A stretch of 64,000 nt of DNA from DASSFG01 sp035550375 (GCA_035550375.1 DASZPH010000020.1:62001-126000), one strand, 5' to 3'. Numbered from the stretch's first letter, positions 46,073-58,899 are shown. Numbers and translations: made by a program. Notes: generated by a model from the sequence alone, not told the origin.

Positions 46073-47476
46073 ATGGACCAGTTCCTCCGGGGATACGACC
46101 TTAATCTCACGACTTGGGTCTACCTGTCGTCGCTGCTGACGATCGCCATCTATTTCAAGTTCAATCGTCTCTGGAGCATTCGCAACCTCGACATTCTGGC
46201 GTTGGTCGCGATGGCGCCCGGCGTGGTGCTGGTAAGGATCGGCGAGGATACCCCGGACGACCATTCGCTGTACGTGGGCTACATCTGGTTGCTGGCCTGC
46301 GGCGGGTGGTATCTGGTCCGCCTCGGCATCGATTTGTTTATGGTGCGCCGGCCCCTTTTGGAGCCCAACCTCTCGCTGGGCGGAATGACCTTCATCGGCG
46401 TGGCCCTGTTGGTCTTTCTGATGGTGAACGTGGTGACGAAGTCTCCCAAGGAGGAAGACCTGGAAGGCTTGAGGATGCTCGACGCCATGCTGCACCGCGA
46501 ACAGGTGCCGGGGGTCGACCAGAAGCTCACCCATCAGGGGCCTGGTTTTTCCCTTATTTTTCTTGTTCCAAGCATCACGACCAAGTCGATCTCGACAGTG
46601 CACCCGGCTGTGCCGAGGAACGGGGGCGCCTACATGGTACAGGCGGCGACGGCCCGTTTGATGGCCATCCTGTCTCATATCGCGGTGGTCGCCGGCATCG
46701 TGATGATCGGGGTCTGGCACTTCGACAACATACGCACGGGCATCGCCGCGGCGACGCTCTACCTGCTCTTGCCCTACACGGCGGGCTGGACGGGCTACGT
46801 CTATCACGTGGTTCCGGCGGCGTTGCTGGTGTGGGCCATCGCAACCTACCGCTGGCCCATGCTGTCGGGCATGCTGCTCGGCCTGGCGACGGGGGCCATT
46901 TACTATCCTCTCTTCCTGCTGCCGCTCTGGCTCGGCTTCTACTGGCAACGGGGCCTGCTGCGTTTCACAATCGGCTACGCGTCGATGCTCGCCGTGCTGG
47001 TCGCTTTGCTGGCGTTCATCTCCACCGACTTCGAGCACTTTCTGGCCCAGGTCAAGATGATGTTCGGCTGGACCGATTTTGCCGCGCCCGGCGTGAGGGG
47101 GTTCTGGGTCTTCCACGTTTCGACGCGTCCCTACCGTCTTCCCGTTTTGGCGCTGTACGTGGCCATTTGCGCGAGCTTCGCACTTTGGCCCACGCCCAAG
47201 AACCTCGGCTCTCTGTTAAGCTGCTCGGCCGCCGTCATGCTGGGAACCCAGTTCTGGCAGGCCAACGGCGGCGGAATCTACGTTGCCTGGTATTTGCCCC
47301 TGTTGCTCCTGACGATCTTTCGACCCAACCTGGAGGACCGAATTGCCCTGGCCACGCTGGCGGTGTGGTCGATTCGCGCGCGATTGCGGTCCGCCCGCCA
47401 GGGGGCGGGTTTGGGCGGCTGGGGTCGCGCCGCCACCGTGGGCCGCATTCCCGGGCCGAGCGTCCGGCCGTCTTGA
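46073..47476 (+). CDS. Polytopic membrane protein of unknown function
   Basis: A 467-aa protein with about eleven hydrophobic segments, from LTTWVYLSSLLTIAIYF near the N-terminus to GGGIYVAWYLPLLLLTIF near the C-terminus. The run LSGMLLGLATGAIYYPLFLLP near 260-280 is reminiscent of polytopic GT-C/DUF2029-type mannosyltransferases, but the usual acidic N-terminal loop motif is not clear, so no enzyme activity is claimed. A central polar loop (about 130-190) lies between two membrane blocks. The tail is Gly/Arg-rich. It is located between the sigma factor terminator and mfd, 100 bp upstream of mfd. Confidence 0.8.
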   Translation: MDQFLRGYDLNLTTWVYLSSLLTIAIYFKFNRLWSIRNLDILALVAMAPGVVLVRIGEDTPDDHSLYVGYIWLLACGGWYLVRLGIDLFMVRRPLLEPNLSLGGMTFIGVALLVFLMVNVVTKSPKEEDLEGLRMLDAMLHREQVPGVDQKLTHQGPGFSLIFLVPSITTKSISTVHPAVPRNGGAYMVQAATARLMAILSHIAVVAGIVMIGVWHFDNIRTGIAAATLYLLLPYTAGWTGYVYHVVPAALLVWAIATYRWPMLSGMLLGLATGAIYYPLFLLPLWLGFYWQRGLLRFTIGYASMLAVLVALLAFISTDFEHFLAQVKMMFGWTDFAAPGVRGFWVFHVSTRPYRLPVLALYVAICASFALWPTPKNLGSLLSCSAAVMLGTQFWQANGGGIYVAWYLPLLLLTIFRPNLEDRIALATLAVWSIRARLRSARQGAGLGGWGRAATVGRIPGPSVRPS

Positions 47477-47576
47477 TCGACCACCAGGTCGCGCGTCCCC
47501 GCGGCCGCCGAGGCAGCGGCGGACAAACATGGTCTAGGCTCAAGCGGGGGGTGGCGCTACAATTGCCTGACTATAC

Positions 47577-50801
<3,225 letters not shown>

Positions 50802-50883
50802 AGCCCCAACTATACTCCGTCGCCTTTCGAGGCGGCCCGGCCACCCGTGCCTTATTTTGCTGCCCCACCCGGCCGGGTTTTCG

Positions 50884-52380
50884 GTGACGAACCAGGAGTC
50901 GGCTGGCAAGCCGTCAAGACTGAACGTGTCTCGCCTTTTTTATCCCATTTTGTTTACGGTCACAGCGGCGTTGGCGGCGACGCTGTGGATACGGCACGGG
51001 CTGTCGACGCAGTGGCTGGCGGCCCTGGACGGGGCGGTGGCTCAAGCGCAAGCCCCGCCGAGCGTTGAACGGGTCTCCCCGCCCGGCGTCAGGCCAAGGC
51101 CGGCGCCGGGTTCGGCCGGCGTAGCCGTTGCGCCGAGTGAAGGTTCGGCTTCGCCGCCCAGTGGCGCGCCGGTGCAGTCCCCGTCGAAGGGCGCCCCGAA
51201 CGGCCCCGCGGCAGCCGAACATCGACTGCCGCCAACAGCCCAGACCGCAACTCCGTCGGGTACGAGGCCGCAGCCCGGCGCGATGAGTCGCGCACGCCAG
51301 GCGCCCTACACCCAGTTGCGGCTCGATTCGCTTGGCGGTGGGCCGGGCCTGGAGATCACGCAGCCGATCCCCGTCCCCAGCGCCAAAGTCGTGGGGCGCG
51401 TCGGCGACGAGATTATCCTGGCCGCCGACGTGCTGCCGCAGGTGAACGAGGAATTCCAGCAGATTGCCCGCCAGATCCCTCCCGACCAGCAAGCCCAGTA
51501 CTTTGAAATGCTCATGGCGAGACATGTAAAGCAGCTTGTGCAGTTCAAGCTGGTTGCGCTGGACGCCAAGAAGGGCGTCGAGGCAGATAAAATTAAGGAG
51601 ATGAAGAAATCGATCCTGTCGCACTTCGAAACCATGGCCCAGCCCGCCCTGCTAGAGCAATTCAAGTGCAAGACGACCATCGAGCTCGATGCCAAGCTCA
51701 AGGAACATGGCAGTTCGCTGGCCAAAGAAATGGAGAGGTTCTTCGAGCAGGCCTTAATCAGCGAGTGGATGCGGAGAGAGATCAAGTACGACCAGCACGT
51801 GAGCCACGAGGAGTTGCTGACCTACTACCACGAGCATCGACCCGAATTCGAGTTCAAGGCGAAGGTTCGATTCGAGGAGATTCGCATCAGCTACGGCAAG
51901 AAACGAAGCAGGCATGATGCCTGGCTGGCGATCCGCGGGCTGGCCGACCGGGTGTACGCCGGCGCCTCGATGGCGGAGCTGGCGAAGGCTCACTCCGAGA
52001 GCCTCAAGGCGGAAAACGGCGGTCTGCACGACTGGACGAACGAGGGGAGTTTGGCCTGCAAGCAGCTCGACGATGCCCTGTTCCGCCTCCCCGTCGGCGC
52101 CCTGAGCAACATTATCGACGACGACAAGGGGCACGCCTTTGTCGTCGTGCGCGTCGTCGAGCGGGCGAGTGCGGGGGTGACAAGCTTTCGCGACGCACAG
52201 ATCGGCATTCGAGACAAGATCAGGAACCAGCGTAAGCAGGCCGCCCAGGCGAAAAGGCTGACTGAATTCCTGGAAGAGAACAAGTTCCGGGCCTGGACGA
52301 TTTACGACGACCTGTTGCGCGAAATGGAAGAAAAGGCGAAGATCGCCGCGAAAAAGCAGTCTAAACTCGGCAGTCGCTAG
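50884..52380 (+). CDS. PpiC/SurA-like peptidyl-prolyl isomerase, exported
   Basis: About 498 aa from GTG at 50884; a GTG at 50926 is an equal alternative and neither has a clear RBS. A single N-terminal membrane segment (LFYPILFTVTAALAATLWI) is followed by a long Pro/Ala/Gly-rich low-complexity linker (about 55-145). A SurA-N-like helical domain (about 170-310: VLPQVNEEFQQIARQIP, KQLVQFKLVALDAKK) precedes the parvulin domain (about 335-440: KVRFEEIRISYGKK, LAKAHSESLKAENGGLHDW, LFRLPVGALSNIID). It probably folds exported proteins in the periplasm. It is 82 bp after mfd, perhaps co-transcribed. Confidence 0.87.
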   Translation: MTNQESAGKPSRLNVSRLFYPILFTVTAALAATLWIRHGLSTQWLAALDGAVAQAQAPPSVERVSPPGVRPRPAPGSAGVAVAPSEGSASPPSGAPVQSPSKGAPNGPAAAEHRLPPTAQTATPSGTRPQPGAMSRARQAPYTQLRLDSLGGGPGLEITQPIPVPSAKVVGRVGDEIILAADVLPQVNEEFQQIARQIPPDQQAQYFEMLMARHVKQLVQFKLVALDAKKGVEADKIKEMKKSILSHFETMAQPALLEQFKCKTTIELDAKLKEHGSSLAKEMERFFEQALISEWMRREIKYDQHVSHEELLTYYHEHRPEFEFKAKVRFEEIRISYGKKRSRHDAWLAIRGLADRVYAGASMAELAKAHSESLKAENGGLHDWTNEGSLACKQLDDALFRLPVGALSNIIDDDKGHAFVVVRVVERASAGVTSFRDAQIGIRDKIRNQRKQAAQAKRLTEFLEENKFRAWTIYDDLLREMEEKAKIAAKKQSKLGSR

Positions 52381-52399
52381 CCGCAGGGCGTCGGAGCTA

Positions 52400-53050
52400 C
52401 TAAAGCCGCAGCATTTCGCGGAAGCCGGCCGTCACCGCCTGCGGGTGCACAAGCACCTGCCAACCGACGCAAGCGGCCAGCAAGAAGGAGCCGACCGCCA
52501 GCACCACTCCCCAGGCGTTCGGCGGCGACTCGGCCCGACGCAAACGTGAGGCGAGTCCGCCTTCCAACCGCCGCCAGCCGGCGAAACTCTGGTCGTCGGC
52601 GGTCGCCACCAGCGACACGTTCTTCAGCGCCGGACTGGAATCGAGGTGCAATTCGACGCGGAGCTTAGGCAATGCCAGGCAGGCGCCGGCCCAGCGCGCC
52701 TCGGAGTCAAGTTCGTCGATCACTTCGGCCAGCAGGGGGCGAAGCTGGTCGACCGTGAAGTTGTAGATCGTAATCCGCGGCCGCACCAGAAGGGCCGCCA
52801 GCGATACGCACAGGGCGTACATCACCCCCAGCAGCAGCCAGACGTAGCCCTTGTAGACGTAGATGGCCTGTTCGGGCAGCAGCAGCTCGATCGGTCCCAC
52901 GAGCACCATTCCCGATACGGCCACGCCCAGCGCCGCCAGATCACGGGTGCCGGATACGACGAACGGTTTGCGAGACAGATTGATCCAGGCCAGCAGCACC
53001 AGGTAGATGGCCAACGGACCGAACGCCAGGCACAATCGAAAGCCGTCCAT
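52400..53050 (-). CDS. Small membrane protein of unknown function
   Basis: A 216-aa protein with hydrophobic segments at about 5-22, 40-60, 68-90 and 180-200. Between them is a soluble part (about 95-175: FTVDQLRPLLAEVIDELDSEA, LPKLRVELHLDSSPALKNVSL, FAGWRRLEGGLASRLRR). No motif is recognised. It is convergent with the PpiC gene (19-bp gap) and follows glgC on the same strand by about 100 bp, so it may share the glgC transcript; that link says nothing firm about function. Confidence 0.7.
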   Translation of the reverse strand: MDGFRLCLAFGPLAIYLVLLAWINLSRKPFVVSGTRDLAALGVAVSGMVLVGPIELLLPEQAIYVYKGYVWLLLGVMYALCVSLAALLVRPRITIYNFTVDQLRPLLAEVIDELDSEARWAGACLALPKLRVELHLDSSPALKNVSLVATADDQSFAGWRRLEGGLASRLRRAESPPNAWGVVLAVGSFLLAACVGWQVLVHPQAVTAGFREMLRL

Positions 53051-53152
53051 CCAAAGTCTCGGAAGAAAATTCAGAGTCGCCTGAAGCAGCTTCTCGGTGG
53101 CCGCCTCGCCGGTTTCTCAGCGAAGTCTCAGGCTTAGCCTCAAAGAGCCAAT

Positions 53153-54466
53153 TTAGGCTGGGGCATCTCCCGGTTCAACTTCCAGCTCCCAGCCGTCGAG
53201 AAACACCGCCCCCTTGGGAGTGACGACGACGCCGTCCCGGACGACGGCCTGATCGCTGTCGGCGCTGTTCTCGATTCCCGTTTCGTTGACCAACCGCACA
53301 CGGCGGCCGACGTGGCAGTTCTTGTCGATGATGGCCCCCTCGATCACGGAACCTTCGCCGATGGCGACTGGCGGAATGCCGGCGGTCAGGTCCGAGGCGA
53401 GTTGTGAGGGCGACTGGAAGAAGTCGTTGCCCATCAGGATCGAATTGCGGATCGTCACGTTGCGGCCGATCCGGCAGCGCAGGCCGATGACGCTGTCTTC
53501 GATCGTCGCCCCGCTTTCGATATGGCAGCCATCGGCCAAAAGGCTATTGCGCACCGTCGCTCCCTCGATGCGTGTGGGAGGGAGGAACCGGGGGTGCGAG
53601 TAGATCGGCGCCTCGGCCGAGGTGAGCTCAAAGAGGGGCTCCGGCTTTGCCAGGTCGAGATTCGCCTGGAAAAACGATCTGATCGTGCCGATGTCTTCCC
53701 AGTATCCGTCGAACAGGTGAACATGCACCCGGTGCGTTCGGATCGACGCGGGAAAGATTTCCTTGCCGAAATCGCGGTAGTCGGTCTTGGTGAGCAGGTC
53801 GACGAGGGCGTCGCGATTGAACAGGTAGATGCCCATGCTGGCCAGCAGGTCGCGGCCGCGGCTGGCGACGCCCTGGGCGTCGATCCACGCCGGCTCCGTG
53901 CGCATGTGCTGCACCTCGGCCTGGGTCTTCGGCTTCTCTAGAAACCCAGCCACTGCCCCCGTGGCGTCGAGCCGCATAATGCCCAACTGCGAAGCCTCCT
54001 CACGGGCAACGGGGAGCGTGGCGATCGTGGCGTCGGCCTTGTTGCGGCGGTGCGTCACGAGCATGTCGAGGTAATTCATTCGATAGAGCTGGTCGCCCGA
54101 CAGAATGAGTACGTACTCGATTCCCGGCTCCAGCAGCACGCGCAGGTTCTGCCGCACGGCGTCGGCGGTGCCTTGGTACCAGTCGGCGTTTTCGGGCGTC
54201 TGCTGGGCTGCCAGGATTTCGACGAAGCCGCCGTTGAAGGCGTCGAAGCGGTAGGTCTGCCGGATGTGACGGTGGAGGCTCACCGAGTTGAACTGGGTGA
54301 GCACGTACATCCGGTTCAAGCCGCTGTTGATACAGTTGGAGAGGGGAATATCGATCAGCCGATATTTTCCCGCAAGCGGCACAGCCGGCTTGGAGCGGAA
54401 CTTTGTGAGGGGATCGAGGCGCGTACCGCGTCCACCGCCTAGAACCATGGTCAGAATGTTTTTCAT
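53153..54466 (-). CDS. glgC: Glucose-1-phosphate adenylyltransferase
   Basis: About 437 aa from MKNILTMVLGGGRGTRLDPL; the upstream in-frame extension is not family-like. It makes ADP-glucose, the glycogen precursor. The nucleotide-binding loop GGGRGTRLDPLTKFRSKPAV and GKYRLIDIPLSNCINSG are followed by the substrate segments GTADAVRQNL, LSGDQLYRMNY and YWEDIGTI. The C-terminal left-handed beta helix starts near 300 (PPTRIEGATVRNSLLADGCHIE, IGRNVTIRNSILMG). No other glycogen gene is in the window. It stands divergent from the PQQ-propeller gene. Confidence 0.96.
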   Translation of the reverse strand: MKNILTMVLGGGRGTRLDPLTKFRSKPAVPLAGKYRLIDIPLSNCINSGLNRMYVLTQFNSVSLHRHIRQTYRFDAFNGGFVEILAAQQTPENADWYQGTADAVRQNLRVLLEPGIEYVLILSGDQLYRMNYLDMLVTHRRNKADATIATLPVAREEASQLGIMRLDATGAVAGFLEKPKTQAEVQHMRTEPAWIDAQGVASRGRDLLASMGIYLFNRDALVDLLTKTDYRDFGKEIFPASIRTHRVHVHLFDGYWEDIGTIRSFFQANLDLAKPEPLFELTSAEAPIYSHPRFLPPTRIEGATVRNSLLADGCHIESGATIEDSVIGLRCRIGRNVTIRNSILMGNDFFQSPSQLASDLTAGIPPVAIGEGSVIEGAIIDKNCHVGRRVRLVNETGIENSADSDQAVVRDGVVVTPKGAVFLDGWELEVEPGDAPA

Positions 54467-54722
54467 CGCCTGCACCAGACACGCGAGCCAGAATGGCCGT
54501 TGGGGCCATTGTAACGAAACGCTCGCAATCGGATAGGTACTCGGCCGCCCGTACCTGCCACACCCTGCCCACCGCTTCGCTTGCAAAACGGCACAAAGCC
54601 TGCAAAATGGGGCGGTCTCAGGCATTGCCCCGCCAGACCTCGCCTTTGCCCACCGGAACTCGATCCTGCCGATTTTTCAGCGACCGCCCGCAGTCCATTT
54701 GCGCCAACAAGAGGGTAATCTC

Positions 54723-56027
54723 ATGCGTAGCCGTTTGCTCGTTTGCTTTCCTGCAATCTTCCTGTCGGCCTTCGCCGTTGTTTCCCCCGGTGCCTGTCTG
54801 GCGGCGGAGCTGAGCCGCGACTGGCCCTCGTTTCGAGGGCCCGACCGCAGCGGCGTATCCAAAGAAACCGGTCTTCTGCAAAAGTGGCCCGACGGAGGGC
54901 CGACGCTCGTTTGGGAGGTGCGAGGGCCGGGGCGCGGTTACGCCAGCGTCGCGGTTGTCGACAACCGTATCTTCACGCTGGGCGACACCCTCTCCGCCGA
55001 CGAACCCGACGAGTATCTGCTCGCCTTCGACCGCGATTCAGGCAGCCCCCTCTGGAAGCTCAAAACCGGCTCTTCCTGGAACCAGGGGCAGCCGACCTGG
55101 CAAAGCTCTCGCTCGACCCCGACCGTGGCGGGCGACCTGGTTTACGCCCTGACGGCCCACGGTGAGCTTGTTTGTGCCGACGTTGTGTCGGGGAGCGAGA
55201 AGTGGCGAAAGAACCTGATGGGCGGTTTTGGCGGCACCAAGGGAGACGGTTGGGGCTATAGCGAGTCGGTGCTCATCGACGGCGACCGGCTGATTTGCAC
55301 CCCCGGCGGCGAAAAGGCGACCATGGTGGCCCTCAACAAGGACACGGGCGAAACGATCTGGCAGACTCAACGGTCCGGTGATCGGGGCGCCGGCCACGCC
55401 TCCGTCGTTCCTTCCGAGATCGGCGGCACGCGAGTCTATGTGCAGACGACCGCCAGCGGGCCGATGGGTGTCCGGGCCGACGACGGCAAGCTGCTTTGGA
55501 CGTTCGATATCGACCGTACGACGGCGGTCATTCCCACGCCCATCGTCCGCGACGACCTGGTGTTCTTCTCGGCCGGTTACAAGCGGGGCGGCGCGCTGTT
55601 GAAGCAGGTTCCGACGGGCGACGGTGAGGTCAAAATCGAAACAATCTATCCCCTCAATACCGACCTGGCCAACAAACATGGCGGCGTGGTACTCGTCGGC
55701 GACTACCTTTATGCCGGCAAAGAAGACCAGAACATCATTTTCTGCGCCGAACTGATGAGCGGCGACATCAAGTGGCAGGACCGCGGATCCGGTCAGGGGT
55801 CAGCCGGCACGGCCGCCGCCGACGGCTGCCTCTACATCCACTACGCCAACGGGCAGATGTCGCTGGTCAAGGCGGCTCCCGACAAATATGAGGAAGTTGG
55901 CTCGTTCATGGTGCCTGGCAGCGGCGAGCGGCCGAGTTGGGCTCATCCGGTGATCGCCGGAGGCCGGCTTTACCTGCGAGAGCAGGACCGCATTCTCTGC
56001 TACGATATCCGTGCCGGGCAACAGTGA
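54723..56027 (+). CDS. Exported PQQ-like beta-propeller protein (BamB-like fold)
   Basis: About 434 aa starting at 54723, where GAGGG lies about 9 nt upstream. A signal peptide (1-28: VCFPAIFLSAFAVVSPGACLA) is followed by DWPSFRGPDRSGVSKETGLL, the opening of many planctomycete PQQ-binding-like repeat proteins. Propeller repeats follow (LLAFDRDSGSPLWKLKTG, LVCADVVSGSEKWRKNL, MVALNKDTGETIWQTQ, GVRADDGKLLWTFDID). There is no sign of true PQQ dehydrogenase catalytic residues. It is probably a periplasmic structural or binding protein. The caspase-like gene starts 45 bp downstream. Confidence 0.9.
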   Translation: MRSRLLVCFPAIFLSAFAVVSPGACLAAELSRDWPSFRGPDRSGVSKETGLLQKWPDGGPTLVWEVRGPGRGYASVAVVDNRIFTLGDTLSADEPDEYLLAFDRDSGSPLWKLKTGSSWNQGQPTWQSSRSTPTVAGDLVYALTAHGELVCADVVSGSEKWRKNLMGGFGGTKGDGWGYSESVLIDGDRLICTPGGEKATMVALNKDTGETIWQTQRSGDRGAGHASVVPSEIGGTRVYVQTTASGPMGVRADDGKLLWTFDIDRTTAVIPTPIVRDDLVFFSAGYKRGGALLKQVPTGDGEVKIETIYPLNTDLANKHGGVVLVGDYLYAGKEDQNIIFCAELMSGDIKWQDRGSGQGSAGTAAADGCLYIHYANGQMSLVKAAPDKYEEVGSFMVPGSGERPSWAHPVIAGGRLYLREQDRILCYDIRAGQQ

Positions 56028-56072
56028 CCGCCGCGAGACCCCGGGCCGCAAGGAAGTGAGTGACGGGAGAGG

Positions 56073-57278
56073 ATGGCTCTGTCATCACGCGGGTTGTCGA
56101 TTACTGGCGCCGTAAGAAGCGCGTTCCGCACGAAGCGCGTGGCTATCGGGCTGCTGTGGGCAGCGGTTGCTTTTGCGGCCCACCGCGCGCCCGCTCAGCA
56201 AGACTGGCGGCCGGAGAAGACATGGCTGTTTGCCGTCGGCGTCCTCGAGTGGAAAGACGGCAAAGATTGGCCGGCCATGGAAAGCGCCAAAAAGGATCGC
56301 CGCGACGTGCAACTCGTCGAGCATTTCAAGGCGCAGGGCGTGCCTGAGTCGCGGGTCGCGTACTTGCAAGACAGGCACGCTACGCTCCGGCGTATCAACA
56401 CGGCGCTGGAAGACATGCTGAGCAAAACGGCGCCCGGAGACACACTGATCCTCTACTACACGGGGCACGGCTTTCGCGATCGAGCGAAACGACGGGTGTA
56501 CTTCGCCAACTACGACGCCACGAGGGGCCGAGATGCCTGGCCGGTGGATGAGATGTTCGACACCATCGAAAGACGGTTTCGCGGCCAGCAGGCCCTGCTC
56601 CTCGCCGACTGTTGCTTTTCCGGAGCGCTGGCCGACGAAGCATTGCGCCGCCGATCTCCCATCGCCTTCGGCTGTCTCTGTTCTTCTTTTTCCCATAACA
56701 CTTCTACGGGAAACTGGACGTTCACCGATCTTCTGCTCGGTGGTCTGCGCGGCAGTCCGCTCGCCGACGAGAATGGCGACCGGGTGATCGAGTGGGAGGA
56801 ACTCGGCCGCTGGTCGATGCGAGAAATGGCTTTCATCGAGCGGCAGAAAGCCGTCTTTGCAACGGGCAACCAGTTCGACCCGCGGTTCAAGCTAGCGCCC
56901 GCCAGAGGCACCCGGACCGGGCGGTCCGGCGAGCACGTTGAGGTTCAGTGGCAGAACAAATGGTACCGGGCGCAGGTCCTTGGATCGCGCGGCGAAGAGC
57001 TGAAGGTTCACTACGTCGGCTACGCCGATTCGTGGGACGAATGGGTCCCTCCCGAGCGTGTGCGGCCCTTTCGGCCGCCCGGTTTCAAGCCCGGGTCGCC
57101 CGTCTCCGTGAAATGGGAGGGCCAGTGGTATCCGGCGACGGTTCGCCGCGCCTGGTACGGCCTGCACCTGGTGCACTACGACAACTATTCCAACGAATGG
57201 AATGAGTGGGTCGGGCCGGACGCGATCAAAGAGCGCTCGCCCTCAAAACAGCCAGCGCATGGCCATGAACCCGAGTAG
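56073..57278 (+). CDS. Caspase-like (peptidase C14) protein with two tudor-knot-like modules
   Basis: A 401-aa protein. An N-terminal hydrophobic leader (about 22-41) suggests export or a membrane anchor. Residues 50-270 are a caspase/metacaspase fold: the dyad His132 in LILYYTGHGF and Cys181 in LLLADCCFSG, both with family context intact. Residues about 285-332 and 340-387 are two similar modules (GEHVEVQWQNKWYRAQVL ... GYADSWDEWV; GSPVSVKWEGQWYPATVR ... NYSNEWNEWV) resembling the tudor-knot/chromo-barrel SH3-like fold. The target is unknown. The last 36 bp overlap the 3' end of the convergent YqaA gene. Confidence 0.87.
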   Translation: MALSSRGLSITGAVRSAFRTKRVAIGLLWAAVAFAAHRAPAQQDWRPEKTWLFAVGVLEWKDGKDWPAMESAKKDRRDVQLVEHFKAQGVPESRVAYLQDRHATLRRINTALEDMLSKTAPGDTLILYYTGHGFRDRAKRRVYFANYDATRGRDAWPVDEMFDTIERRFRGQQALLLADCCFSGALADEALRRRSPIAFGCLCSSFSHNTSTGNWTFTDLLLGGLRGSPLADENGDRVIEWEELGRWSMREMAFIERQKAVFATGNQFDPRFKLAPARGTRTGRSGEHVEVQWQNKWYRAQVLGSRGEELKVHYVGYADSWDEWVPPERVRPFRPPGFKPGSPVSVKWEGQWYPATVRRAWYGLHLVHYDNYSNEWNEWVGPDAIKERSPSKQPAHGHEPE

Positions 57279-57887
57279 AATCAGGGCGAACAGCGCCAGC
57301 GTCATCCATTCGAAGTGCCGCTCGACGAACGCTTTAGCCGGCGCGCCGAAGAAGAACATGGCCGTCGCCACAAGAAAGAAGCGACCCGAACGGCCAAGAA
57401 CCGACGCGATCACCAGTGTCTCCAGCGAGACCGTGCGATGGCACACGCCAGCCGCAATGGTGAACACTTTGTACGGAATCGGCGTGAAGGCGGCGGCGAG
57501 AATAGCCAGGAAAGCATTTTCGCCGTAAAGCTTCTCCACGCGCTCGAAGTTCGCCAGCGTGAATCCCGGCACGTAGTCGAAAAAGAAATCGTCGACTTGC
57601 AGCCACAGCGCCCGGCCGATGTACCAGCCGAGGATCCCCCCTAGGACCGAAGCCGCGGCGCTGACGGCGGCGTAGTAGAAAGACCTCCGGGGCTTGGAGA
57701 CGGAAAGCGCGATCTGTAACACGTCGGGCGGAATCGGAAAGAAAGAACTTTCGGCGAACGAGATCAAGGCCAGCGCGGGCGTGCCATAGCGCGTTTCGGC
57801 CCAGCCTAACACCCATTGGTAGAGCCGCTTCAGCGGGTTGCGCGACCGTGACGCCGCCGGCACAATTCCCTCGTTTGACACGCTCAT
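57243..57887 (-). CDS. YqaA-type VTT/DedA-like membrane protein
   Basis: A 214-aa protein with about five hydrophobic segments. The signature ALALISFAESSFFPIPPDVLQIALS near 38-62 and GGILGWYIGRALW near 84 match the VTT (SNARE-associated) domain, and AFTPIPYKVFTIAAG near 133-147 is typical of the YqaA subgroup. DedA/VTT proteins are scramblases or flippases for lipid carriers such as undecaprenyl phosphate in other bacteria; the activity here is inferred. The 3' end overlaps the convergent caspase-like gene by 36 bp. Confidence 0.9.
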   Translation of the reverse strand: MSVSNEGIVPAASRSRNPLKRLYQWVLGWAETRYGTPALALISFAESSFFPIPPDVLQIALSVSKPRRSFYYAAVSAAASVLGGILGWYIGRALWLQVDDFFFDYVPGFTLANFERVEKLYGENAFLAILAAAFTPIPYKVFTIAAGVCHRTVSLETLVIASVLGRSGRFFLVATAMFFFGAPAKAFVERHFEWMTLALFALILLGFMAMRWLF

Positions 57888-58377
57888 TTCGGTTCCGCTC
57901 AGGCGGCAGACTTTCGGGATCTCAGCAACTTCTCGTAAGAGACAGTCTACCTGCAGTTGGCGGGATTGAGGTAGGCCAAACGCGAAAAACCGAGTTGGGC
58001 TGCGCTGCTTCGGCGCGCCGCATTCGACAGCCGAACTCGATGAAGGGTTCTGACCGTAACTGGCGGCAACGAACAGACTTCTTGAACGCCGGCGAAGCGG
58101 CGCGGAATGCTCCGAGGCGGGGCCTGGAGGGGATAGAGTGGCCCGGAGGTTCCTCCGGCAAAAGATGTCGCCACAAGGCTAGGCCGTGGTCTGCGCCGCG
58201 TCAAAAATCTTCTGTCCGGCTCGTTGACCATTTTTGCTTTTACGGTCTTTGCACGCTAGGTTTGCAAAGAACACTTCTCAGCCCTTTTCTGGTAACTCGA
58301 ATCTGGCAGCTCGCAGCAGTCGGCAGGCCGTTGCCTTCCGACATCCAGACGAACGGCCAAAAATCGAGCGTTATTCG
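57888..58377. other. Intergenic stretch upstream of the TadE/TadG genes
   Basis: About 490 bp between the divergent YqaA gene and the pilus-type genes. Short frames on both strands have no domain and no RBS. A TTGACC at about 58224 could be a -35 box for the TadE operon, but no convincing -10 follows. No structured RNA was seen. Confidence 0.45.
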
Positions 58378-58899
58378 ATGGAGTATCGCGCCATGACCCG
58401 AAGTCGACGCGCACGTGAGAATCGGCGAGGGGCCGTTGCCGTGGAAGCCGCCTTTTGTCTGCCGCTCTTGTTGACGCTCATGATGGGCATGTGGGAAGTC
58501 GGCAAGATGGTGCAGACCTCGCAGATTCTGGCCAACGCCGCCCGCGAGGGCGCTCGATATGCGGCCACCGGCAACCTCAACGGCACCGACGTCACAGCAG
58601 CCATGGTGCAACAGAACGTCCGCGACTACTTGACTAGCGCCCAGCTTCCCAACGCAGCCGTAAGTGGGGCCTCGATCCAATTGACCAATCTCAGCGCCAA
58701 CAACTGGACCGATCCCTGCAATGCTCAGCCGATGGACCAGTTCCGAGTTACGGTCACCATTCCGCAGGGTACGGCTTTTGACAGCCTGCAACTGACCACC
58801 CTGAGACTGGCGAACGTGACGCAACAGTTGTCGGCCAGCGCGACGTGGGTTTCGCTGGTCGATTCGCAAGTCTCCGTCAGTACGCAACTGCCATATTAA
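58378..58899 (+). CDS. TadE-like pilus-assembly protein, first copy
   Basis: A 173-aa protein. The basic N-terminus (RSRRARENRRGAVAVEAAF) and single membrane segment (AFCLPLLLTLMMGMWEVGKM, about 26-45) followed by ILANAAREGARYAATG are the TadE signature: a pseudopilin-like minor subunit of the Flp/Tad pilus, with Glu after the cleavage-type Ala/Val. The rest is a small exported domain. The stop codon overlaps the start of the next gene (TAATG), so translation is coupled. The Met at residue 6 is an alternative start. No tad machinery genes are in the window. Confidence 0.9.
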   Translation: MEYRAMTRSRRARENRRGAVAVEAAFCLPLLLTLMMGMWEVGKMVQTSQILANAAREGARYAATGNLNGTDVTAAMVQQNVRDYLTSAQLPNAAVSGASIQLTNLSANNWTDPCNAQPMDQFRVTVTIPQGTAFDSLQLTTLRLANVTQQLSASATWVSLVDSQVSVSTQLPY

